NCBI RefSeq assembly: GCF_021462225.1
Contig: NC_061795.1
Location: 51,473,380-51,537,379, forward strand
Reading direction: 5' to 3'
Length of the DNA stretch: 64,000 nt
From: Girardinichthys multiradiatus
Lineage: Eukaryota > Chordata > Actinopteri > Cyprinodontiformes > Goodeidae
Part shown: positions 21,201 through 33,200 of the stretch, piece by piece
Layout: each line of letters begins with the position of its first letter
Numbering within the stretch: position 1 is the first letter of the stretch
Translations under genes and position numbers: made by a program
The notes under the pieces: generated by a model
Seen by the model: only the letters and a program-made list of their open reading frames with translations
Told to the model about the DNA's origin: nothing
The model's database searches: none

Positions 21201-24200
21201 GGCTGCAGGAGGACAAGGGCTGCAGGAGGACACGGGCTGCAGGAGGACAAGGGCTGCAGGAGGACACGGGCTGCAGGAGGTCACGGGCTGCAGGAGGACA
21301 AGGGCTGCAGGAGGACACGGGCTGCAGGAGGACACGGGCTGCAGGAGGACACGGACTGGAGGAGGACAAGGGCTGCAGGAGGACACTGTCTGCAGGAGGA
21401 CACGGACTGCAGGAGGACACGGGCTGCAGGAGGACACGGACTGGAGGAGGACACGGGCTGCAGGAGGACACGGGCTGCAGGAGGACAAGGGCTGCAGGAG
21501 GACACTGTCTGCAGGAGGACACGGACTGCAGGAGGACACGGGCTGCAGGAGGACACGGGCTGCAGGAGGACACGGGCTGCAGGAGGACACGGACTGGAGG
21601 AGGACAAGGGCTGCAGGAGGACACTGTCTGCAGGAGGACACTGTCTGCAGGAGGACACGGACTGGAGGAGGACACGGACTGCAGGAGGACACGGACTGCA
21701 GGAGGACATGGAAACCAGGCCAAGAGGTGAGAACCAGGCTGCACATTCACCAGGTGAAGGAGCTCTACCGGTGTCCGTTCTCCACAGGGCGGTGACGTGA
21801 GGAGTCTGCAGTCTCTGTGCCCTGGGTTCTGATCCAGTTGCTCCCCCGTTTTTTAAAGAACCTCCTGGTGTGAAGGTCTGGCATAGCAGCTTGGGCCAGT
21901 TCCCACATCCACTGCCAGGACAGGGTGCTGGTAAAGTAAACTCTGTCTTCTTAGGAAACCAATAAAATTTTTACTTATGTGTGGAAATATGTAGAAATGA
22001 GTTTAAAAATAATAAAACTGCTTTTGTAAAAAGTTCTAACAAGAAAAAAAGGTCTTTGGATTAAAGGATTAAAGGAAATTTAATTATCTCACTGTAAATA
22101 TAAATAGTGGCATTATTAAGAAAAAGTAGCATTAAATTAAAACTGATTTTTAAATTGGATGGAGGATAATTCAAACTCGAACTAAATTTTAACACAGTCG
22201 ATAAAGAAATGAACATTTTCACCAGAACTTCTAGCTGAGTTTTCTTTGACTGATATTTGAATAGTTTTCAGTCCCATGTTGTAATTCCTTTGTAAGGAAT
22301 CGATGCAGCTGTACCTGTACCTCTCGCTGGACTCTCTGACCAGCTGGTTCTGCTGGTGAGGAAGCGTGGAGCGCTGGAGGTTGCTGTGTGTGTCGTACAG
22401 AAAGGGCTCGCTGTGCTCGGCCTGCTTCTTCCTCAGCTGGCTGGAGGATGAGTACAGCTCTTCCTCAGCTCTCTAAACAGGATCAGACAGTCAGGAGGCC
22501 ACAGCGGCACACAGGAAGCTTCCTACTGAGCGTGCTCACTCACCCCTGCCTGCTGCACGCTGATGAAGATGAGCAGAGATGCCAGCTCCAAGTTTTCACT
22601 GTAGCCATTCTTCAGAGGCACCGAGCGGTAACCTGAGAAAACAGAAAAGGTCCAGATTCCTGTCGGTGCCCAAAACATTTTCACATTAAACTAATCCATG
22701 ATGATCATCTGATCATAGTGTATGAGTACTGGATCATCTCTAGCTGACATAATCAGAGTAAAGAACGTTAATTATATTAAACCAACACAAACCAATTCAA
22801 AGGTTTCTGTTCACTTTATTCTGCTGGTTTTTGTTTGATTATTTTTTATGTTTTGGTGATTTTTCTGTTTTTCTCCAGCAGCACCACCTTAAAGGTGGAG
22901 AACACCAACAAAGCAATAAAGTATTCTGGAGAAAGCTAAATTAATTTAGTTTTAAAGAATGAGAAAGGCACATTTTAGGTAAATCTTCATTGTTGTGAAA
23001 TGTATGTTTTCTGGAAACTGAACACCGGATGGCGCTGCCTTTGCACGAAGACATGTTTCGTTCCCACCTGAGCGGATGCCTTTGACAGGAAATGTGGCCT
23101 GAGCCAGGAAGTTAGGGTCTGAGAACATGTCCTCCTCATTGACCACAAAGCGAAGGAAGGTGAGCTCAGGCTCGTAGACGGTGAACTCCACAGGTTCTGC
23201 TGGGGCTTTCCACACAGGGTTCAGACCATTATCACCTGCAGATGTTAGACAGCAATGCAGCAGCTCTTACAGGTGAAGATCTTCACACTCAGACATCCCA
23301 GAACAACGCTATCTTACGGTAAACAATGGTCTTGAACTTCTCCTCCGAGTGTCCACACAGCTCGACCTCCACAAACGGGCTGGCGATGCTGCGGCCGGGT
23401 TTAGGGAGGTGCCTGGCAGCGATCACCTGCATTCAAATAAAAGCCCGCTGGGTCCTGTTGTTCCATGCAGGCCGTCTGTGGATGTTATTCCAGTGAAACA
23501 CTTACCTTGATTTTGATGTTGTACTGGACTTTCTTCTTCTGCTGATGAGGATCGTAGCTGTCGGAGCGCATCATCTCGGGCTGCAGCACGTACCCGGTAC
23601 GTCCGTTCAGGTTGAAGAGGGCGCTGTTCAGCTGGGTGTATTTATCTAGGTGCAAGAAGGCATAACCATTGGTTCGGGTCACCTCTCTAGAAACCAGCAC
23701 TGCAATTCTGAATCAAACTTTCATCAAACAGAAAAATGAAACTCATCTGTGATAATTCAGTCTCAGCTTCTTTTTCTAGAGTTTAATTGTTGTTGTAGGT
23801 GAGTGTTGGCCTAGTGGTTAGAGAGCTGGTTTCAATCCCACAACCTGCCACTGGGACCCTGAGCAAGACCCTTTAGCCCCTGAATGCTCCCCTGACGCCA
23901 CATGATGGCAGCCCACTGCTCGCTAAGGGATAATTTCTCCATTGTGAGATCAATAAAGTCTAAATTATTATTAATAGATGTGAAGCTAAAAAAAATAAAC
24001 TAAAATTTTTAAAGGTCAAATTCATTCTCAATTTTAAATGGATCATCCCACCAGACTGACTTATTTTTCCTTTTAACTTTAGTTAACTTTATTTCTGTAA
24101 GAAAATTGTAATCAGCTCCATTCGTCTTTGATTTTCCTCCATGGAACCTAAGGGGGCACAGATCATCATGTTTTAGAGCCAGAAAACTCATCAACATCAG

Positions 24201-27200
24201 AGTATTGAACAGAACTAAATCAGAACCTTTTCACTGTCAAAACAGAGTTGCAGTTTCACAACAAAAATGGCGTCTGTAGGCCCGATTGTCTTAAAAACAG
24301 GAAGTGAGGGCCATACATGGCTGATGATGTAACATCTGGATGCAGAGCTTCTGATGGACTATTGCTTTTCATAGGAAACACCCTGTTATCCTGGAGACAC
24401 CAGAAAACAACCAAATATGTCTGAATGGTCCCCATAAATCTTTCCTCATTCTCAGGGTGTTTCTGCGCCATCTCTCGCTGTGGAGTGGACTCATTGGACC
24501 GGACTGATACCTCTACCGACATGTTTTTCCTGTGTTTTACTAACCTAATTTTAAAGAAAGATATTTTGACCCAAAGCAGCAATAGCAGTACTGAATGCAG
24601 CAGGATAGTCAACAGAGGTCCTCCAGCATGAAGAGTAGCTGCATGGGACCAGAACATTTCCCCCCAGAACATAAAGTTTTGTACCTGCAGTCTGGTAGTT
24701 CAGAGCCACCATGTGGCAGCCCACAGCCCACAGTGGGTAGGGGTCATAGTTGGAGGACTCCACTCGCTGGCCTTTAGGGTAGATTCGACTCAGAGCTTTG
24801 CGGTTGTATCGCAGGAAGTCTTTAGTGCGGCTCTTCCCTGGTATCTTGTTCTCCACGAAGGAGCGGATCTCTTTGTAGCTGTAGCTGTCTACACAGAGAG
24901 AGGGCTGCATTAGGAGCTTGCATGGGGCTAGGGGTTTTCAATCATGTAAGCTGAATCATTTAGGTTTCCCAAAAATGTCATTGTGTGCAAAATTAGGTCC
25001 AAATCTCCTTAGTAACGGAACATTTAAAGGAGGAAGTACAAGGGTTGGAGAATGAAACTGAAACACCTGTCATTTTAGTGTGGGAGGTTTCATGTCTAAA
25101 TTGGACCAGCCTGGTAACCAGTCTTCATTGATTGCACATTGCACCAGTAAGAGCAGAGTGTGAAGGTTCAATTAGCAGGGTAAGAGCACAGTTTTACTCA
25201 AAATATTGAAATGCACACAACATTATGGGTGACATACCAGAGTTCAAAAGAGGACAAATTGTTGGTGCACGTCTTGCTGGCGCATCTGTGACCAAGACAG
25301 TAAATCTTTGTGATGTATCAAGAGCCACGGTATCCAGGGTAATGTCAGCATACCACCAAGAAGGACGAACCACATCCAACAGGATTAACTGTGGACGCAA
25401 GAGGAAGCTGTCTGAAAGGGATGTTCGGGTGCTAACCCGGATTGTATCCAAAAAACATAAAACCACGGCTGCCCAAATCACGGCAGAATTAAATGTGCAC
25501 CTCAACTCTCCTCTTTCTACCAGAACTGTCCATCAGGAGCTCCACAGGGTCAATATGAACGGCCGGGCTGCTATAGCCAAACCTTTGGTCACTCATGCCA
25601 ATGCCAAACGTCGGTTTCAATGATGCAAGGAGCACAAATCTTGGGCTGTGGACAATGTGAAACATGTATTGTTCTCTGATGAGTCCACCTTTACTGTTTT
25701 CTCCACATCCGGGAGAGTTACGGTGTGGAGAAGCCCCAAAGAAGCGTACCACCCAGACTGTTGCATGCCCAGAGTGAAACATGGGGGTGGATCAGTGATG
25801 GTTTGGGCTGTCATATCATGGCATTCCCTTGGCCCAATACTTGTGCTAGATGGGCGCGTCACTGCCAAGGACTACCGAACCATTCTTGAGGACCATGTGC
25901 ATCCAATGGTTCAAACATTGTATCCTGAAGGCGGTGCCGTGTATCAGGATGACAATGCACCAATACACACAGCAAGACTGGTGAAAGATTGATTTGATGA
26001 ACATGAAAGTGAAGTTGAACATCTCCCATGGCCTGCACAGTCACCAGATCTAAATATTATTGAGCCACTTTGGGGTGTTTTGGAGGAGCGAGTCAGGAAA
26101 CGTTTTCCTCCACCAGTATCACGTAGTGACCTGGCCACTATCCTGCAAGAAGAATGGCTTAAAATCCCTCTGACCACTGTGCAGGACTTGTATATGTCAT
26201 TCCCAAGATGAATTGATGCTGTATTGGCTGCAAAAGGAGACCCTACACCATACTAATAAATTATTGTGGTCTAAAACCAGGTGTTTCAGTTTCATTGTCC
26301 AACCCCTGTAAGTCACAGGCTAAACTGAGGAGAGGAGACCAAGCGTTTGACCAGTCAGTAAAAGCTGCCTCGCCCTGATTTCCTTCTACTCCCCCTCTGG
26401 GTGAAGTTTCTGAACACCAAAACCGTTGTTGGATTGGATCATCTGTTTGTATGGAGCACTGGGTCAGAGCGACATCCGTCAGACAGAAAAGAATGCTTGA
26501 ACTTTTAATAAATGCAAGCAAGAAATAACATCAAGAAAAATTTGATTAATGTGTTAGACTTTCTGGAAAATTGATTTTCTATACTCCTCCTTCCTTTTTC
26601 CATTACAGATCTCTGTTTTGGACCAGACTTTTATTGTTGGATACACTTCAGAAAAATTCATAAAATATTTTGGTAAAAACACGTTTTTTAGAGAGTGTGT
26701 GAAATATTTTTAGTTTATCCACATAGTTGTAAGATTATTTTTAAGGATCTGAAAATAAATCTTAAAATACAGAATATAGGTGAGTGTAATTAAAGAAAAA
26801 CTGAGTGATCTTGTGTAGTGATGGAAAGTTTGCAGAAAGGCTCATTGTGTCACAGCTGCAGCCTGAAAACCAACAACAGGTAGAAGAGTTCAGTTTGAGC
26901 TCACCTCTTATGAGCAACAGATTGATCCTTCATGTTAGAATCAAATCAGTCCAGTCATAAACAGATTCAAGTTAAATTACATTCAGTCTGATTCAGTTCC
27001 TGTTGTCCTTCCCTCCCGTCTGGGGAGATTATCACGTAACATTGAACCATCTTTAGCAGCCAGTTGCATTGTTTCCACTCTGAAACATCAGTCCCTTTGT
27101 TGGGACAGTTGTGGTTTGGAGTGACAGCAGCACAGGAAGTGCTTCAGATGGGTTTCCTTTTTCAGATGGGTTTCCTTTGGTCACATCCTGTTTGCTTCAA

Positions 27201-30200
27201 ATTAAAAAGATGAAGGTAGGTCCGTGCTGACTGAAGAACGTTAAAGATGAAAACCTGCAGCTTGAACGCTACATTATGGAGTTAAAAAGGCTCATTGTCT
27301 CTTTTTATTGTTCAAACACAGCTGCTGTCAATAAACCTGCTGTAAATATCTGGTAATGCTATTTTATTTTAGTATTATATGATGTAGCTGAATTCAGTCT
27401 GTTTTTTTAAACATCCAGTAATGAGACCGGTTCTGGTTTAGTTTGAGGTATTTACCTGCCTGTTTGCATTATCTGCACCTTAAACAGAAAAACTGCTCCT
27501 AAGATTTACTTCTTTATTTTACCGGAAACACGTTCTGATTTACATTCAAAAGTCCAGCTACCAGCTGCAAGTTCTGGGCCTGAAAGACCTGAAGACAGTG
27601 GGTTTTGTCTATGGGCGGGTTGCAGGTTCCTGGATTTCAGAGCATAAACCTCAGGAGGAAGGAGGATATGGAAGATTTGACTTTGTGTAAAAATATTAGC
27701 AGAGGGTATGAATTCTGAAATCATGAAGCTTTAGACAGACCAAACTGCAGCACCAAACCTCTTAGAAGCTAAAATATATATTTATTATATTTACAAGCTT
27801 TAACACCCAAAAGTATTCACACCTCTTGGACTCTGCCATTTAGTCACAATAACTCAAAGCCTTAATGTATTTAATTTGGACTTTACAGTTAAGCCCAAAA
27901 TGATTCATAGCCCTGGAGAACTAATGTTTAATCTTTTTATTCTCTGCTGATAGGAAGTTATATTAATGTTTTAGCAGAGGCGAGTCCATCAGCGCCTCCT
28001 GTTTGGGCTGATGGACTCGCCTTAAGGCATTAAGACAAGGACCCAAATGGTCCCAGAAGCAGAAAAACTCTAATAAATAAATACATACATTTGACAGCAC
28101 TTGTTAATAAATAAATTCAAATGAGTGAATTATTTTGAAAATCTGAATGTTGTGCTGGTTCTGTTTCCTGGTGGTGCAGTATGATCCATGCATAGTGACT
28201 CCGGCATCAAGGAACAATAGACTCTGGTGGAATTAGATGGTCGTCCGCACGGAGTTGGGTTTCAGGTATCAGCCTGGTAAAGACCAAACCATGAGAGGGG
28301 CAGCTTGTCACTGCGTTTTGGAGTGGCACACCCACAGCCCCGACTAGAATCTGATAGAGTATCTGTGAAGGCAGCTAAAGATTAGGGTGATGGCAGGGAG
28401 TCTATCTTTGGGGACGTTTTGGTTGAATGAAAGTAATTTTACAACTGTATGTGACAGACCAACACAGTGTAGTCAATAGTTGTGAAGTGGAAGGAAAATG
28501 ATTCATGGTTTGCTTTTCTATACAAATAAAAATCTGAAAAGTGTGGTGTGCATTTAGATTCCTCCCACCTGAGTCAATACTGTGTGCATCTGTGAACATC
28601 AGTTTTGAAATCTCACCATGGTTTTTCTATCTAATTTAGGTCTGGACTTTAACTAGGCCATTCTAACATCTAAACCATCCATAGTATCTCTGGCTGTATG
28701 TTCAGGGTGGTTCTCCATTTAGAAGGTGAACCTCCACCCCAGTCTCCAGTCTTCTGCAGCCTCTAATTATAGGATCGATTGATGTTTTAAACTGAATAAA
28801 GACACCAAAGGGAAAACATCTCAGATGTGGTTTAAATTCTGTGATCATCAGATGTTATCCTTCATATATTATGTGTGATTCCACATTAAATGTTCAGGTT
28901 ATGAGTAAAAGTTCTTAAAAGAAAGTTGCATTTCACTTTGTATGCAGTTCATGGATCAGTGAATTATGCATTATCAATTTACCGAATCGGTCCTTCTCCT
29001 TGCTACGAGGCTGGCAGTAGACCACCAGATCAGACATCTCCATGGCAACCTCTGCTTTCTTCTCCACTTCCTCCTGTTGTCTCATCTGAATTTGGACAGA
29101 AAGAACAACAACTTCCTGTTTGTACAGTCATGCCAACAGACCACCAGAGATACATCATTGGTGTATTGAACACCAGTCTATGACTTAAGTGTTAAACCAG
29201 CCTGAGAGCACAAAGATCTCTATTTAATAGACAGGACTCCTCATGGTACATAGTCTCCCAAAGAATTGACAAACATTTATGTTTTATGATGTTTTTCTAT
29301 TTTCTAGTCATTTTACATGTTTCTTCAGTTATATTCAGTCTCTTTCAGTCATTTTGTCTCTTTCCAAACTGCTTCAGGGCTTCTTGTAGTCACCTGAGAC
29401 ATCTTTCCAACATGTTGTGCTCCTTCATGAAGGTTAAGCACAATGTTCTTTGCTGATTTGTTGCTGGAACCAGGTTTTAACTGGTTATCCAGCTCATTTT
29501 TCCACAGCCAGAGAACCAGCTCCTTGTTTAAACAACTCTTTCTTGTCTTCTTATTTTATGCAGAGCATCACTGCACACAGACACTATTTACAGAGTCTTG
29601 CCAAAGTATCATCACCCTTGTGACTTTCCAACTGGAAAGAATCTGATACTTAGGGCTTATTTATTTCTTAAGACTTTTGTACTTTGTGCTCCATAGATTA
29701 CTGTAAATAAATGCTGTGTGACTGCAGTATCTCACATCCTCCAGCAGTAAGGAAGACCAATCCTGCCATAATTAAGAATAATTACAGAAATAAATAAATG
29801 ACTCTATAAAATAATTACTAGGCCAAAAGGTAGATAGAAATCTAAATTAGTACACCATTAAATACAACAAAATAATAAAAACAAGAAATTTATTATTATT
29901 TATTTATTTATTGATCAATTATTCAGATATGTAAATATATATATTTCTACTTTAATCCACTATTTTTATTTAAACCACTAATTTTCAAATCATATATTTT
30001 TCTTGAACTCTAAATTTTTCCTTTGTTTATTTCATACAAGTTGATTTCTTGCTGTTTTATTTTTCATACCCCTTTTATTTATTTCAAATTTATTACCACT
30101 CAAATATATTTAAAACATGTTTTTTTTTTCTTCTTAAAAGTATATTATTTTTCAAATTAATTTAATGTCCTTTTATTTCTTCAGCAATGATAGATTTTCC

Positions 30201-33200
30201 CCTCAAACATACCCCTGTTATATTTTTTTATCCAACGGATTTCCCTGATCCCATGTATTTCCATCTTTCTTTTTTACATTACTTGGTCGCCATGTTGTCT
30301 TTTCCTCCTCAACGTGAGGAAGAAATGTAAATACGAACTGAGACAGAGGGGCGGTCTTTGGACCAGCGTCACCGCCTCAGCTTCTCTCCTATTGGCTGAG
30401 GTCCAGCCTCCAGGAAGTAGCTGCTGATCCTCTGCCTGGTTCTGAAAAGGAGCTAGCAGAAATGGCTAACTTACCTTCTGTCATGTTGCTAAAGAAGTCA
30501 GGAGCATTGGTGATTTGGTGGTAGATAGCGCTGTTAGTCGGGATAGTTTACTGTATCCTGTTGACTCTAACTGAGAGAATACTTCAGTTTGCCGAAGTAC
30601 AAAGAGAAAGTCACGTTTTCAGACGCGCTTTAGTTAGCCCTTTATGCTAGCTCCTTTTCAGAACCAGTCACAGGCTCAGCAGCTACTTCCTAGAGGCTGG
30701 ATCTCAGCCAATAGGAGAGAAGTTCATATTTACATTTCTTCGGTCCTACATACAGCACGGGGTCGCTTTGATTTATTCTGGATAGTCCAGGGGTGATAAT
30801 CCAAAGTGGAAACCACAGTCAATGGAAACAGGATGTGACTTTGAATGTGGCTCCTTTTGTGTACCTCAGTACTTCTGTGCTGGTTTAGCTGTTCTGTTTG
30901 AAGGCAGAACCAAAGCGGTTCCGGCTGCTTTGGCTGAGGTTTTTGTTTTTTCCATCAAGATTCCCTGACAGTCCATGCTGGACTATTTATATACAGACCA
31001 GTTTGTCTTTTTCATTTTTATTTTCAGTGTTTTGATATTTGTCCTGTTTCTGGATGATGCAGCAGCACTTCCTCACCTCTTGCTCCCGGTGATACTGTTT
31101 GCTCATCTCCCTCTGGGTTATGTCCCAGGCTGCCTGGTACCACTCAAACAGCTCCTCCAGGGTGCCAGTGGCCAGGTCAAACTGCACACTATCCTGCTCC
31201 TTGTTCTGCAGGGTCAACACGTGTGGCTTCCCATATTTACCGTTCTTCACTGCAGACAAAGAGGGACAGACAAGTAGTGAGGCGACGGCGTGGAACCATT
31301 ACTGGAAATCTAGCCTACAGTCCTCATGGACAAAACGGCCACATTAATTTGGGGGTTTTCATACTTTGAACCATCTGAGTAGAATAACGATACAACCAGC
31401 AACTGGCTACACTAGTTTTTATTTACTGTGGATTTTCTCCGGTCCTCACAAGGTCATAATTTTACATACAGCCTCAAATGTATTTATGCACCTCCACTAA
31501 GATTTGGTAAAATGTCTCTTAGCAGGTTAGCGGAGAGCCTGCACAATCTTTGGTGGCCATCAACAAGCTTCTGGCATCATTATGGCCCGATATCAGACCA
31601 CTCCTCTTAATCTGAAACAGTAGACATCAGAAATGTAACATTTAAACAGAATCCATAAATTTTGAGTAGGGTCGAGGTGTGTGTCGTCTGCATAGTTATG
31701 ATAACTTATGTTGTTGTTAATTAAAATCTGAGTTAGGGGGAGCATGTAGATATTGAATAGGAGGGGCCCTAAGATGGACCCTTGGGGAACGCCACATGTG
31801 ATTTTTGTGGTCTCTGATGTAAAGTTACCTACTGACACAAAAAAGTCCCTGTCCTTCAAGTAGGATTTAAACCAGTTGAGTGCTGGACCAGAAAGGCTGA
31901 CCCAGTTTTCCAGGCGCTCTAATAAAATGGAGTGATCAACAGTGTTGAATGCTGCACTAAGGTCCAATAATACCAGCACTGTGGTTCTTCCACAGTCTGC
32001 ATTTATACGGATGTCATTGAACACCTTGACAAGAGCAGTCTCTGTACTGTGGTGAGCAGGAAGCCTGACTGGAAGACATCGCAGCGGTTGGTCGTTGTTA
32101 GGAAGTTGTTTAACTGTTGAAACACAGCTTTTTCAATAATCTTACTGATGAAGGGGAGGTTTGATATAGGCCTGTAGTTCTGTAGTAGCAGCTTGTCCAA
32201 GTTGCTCTTTTTCAATAGAGGTTTGATAATTGCTGTTTTCAGGGCCTGGGGGAAAACACCTGATAAAAGGGACGTGTTTATTATTTGAGTTAAATCAGAT
32301 GTTATTACAGGCAAAACTTTCTGAAGGAAAGCTGTGGGTAAAACATCGAGACAGCAGGAAGAAGATCTTAGTTGCTGTACGATTTCTTCTAAGATTTTGT
32401 AGTTTATTTGGTGAAATTGGGACATTTTGTCAAAATCAGTTCTAGTTGGAAACAACATTGGTCCTGGAGTTGATGTGGATGTTCTGACTGCCTCTCTGAT
32501 CTTTTGGGTTTGTTCTGTTCATCTGCACAGGGTGCCACTGAGTGCATAGTTGCACAAGCAGAAGGCTGAGTTTGAAGTTGTTCTGTGAGCAGATGCTTTT
32601 TGCTTCACTGGGTCCATCTGGACCACAAACATAGATTAGATCCTGCTTCGCATTTAATCAGAATGATGCATTACAGGCCATTGTGCAGCAGGGCAGCGCT
32701 GTGGCCCATCGGTCAGTGCTGCGTCTAGGCTGACAACACCACTGCAGCGCAGAGCTTGTTAACTGGGTTGCTCAACGTAACTCGCAACAATTGCAGCTTA
32801 GAAATCGCCCAATGAATATTAACAATAACAAATACAAATATGTCTGTCAATTGATTTTATTTATTGTCTCCCTTGAACGTTTGAAAGTATATTTTTGAAA
32901 ATTTTGGAGTTTATCATAAACAGCCAAAATATTTAAGCTTGATATAAGCAACATAAATAATGTTTGTTGTAGGAGTTGGCAATCTGTATATTATAGCTTT
33001 GCTAAATCTATGTTTCAAGTTTGATAAATCGCATTGCGGATGGCATAGGATTTGCATAACCTCCTCTCATAAATTTGTGTCATTATCATATGTTTTGCAT
33101 ATTCAATTCAATTCAATCAAATTCAATTCAGTTTATTTATATAGCGCCAATTCACAACACATGTCGTCTCAAGACACTTTACAAAAATTCAATCCAATCA

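Noticed and set aside
15784..21750. Giant minus-strand open frames (up to 1817 codons) rich in SSCSPCPPA repeats
   Set aside because: The 17-bp repeat simply lacks minus-strand stops. All three frames are open at once and the translation repeats every 17 residues; the array lies in a PLCG2 intron.
25225..26256. Stop-codon readthrough or recoding (TGA as Trp/Sec) in copy 2
   Set aside because: Two TGA replace TGG and one replaces CGA. Copy 1 has the sense codons, so ordinary decay explains all three.
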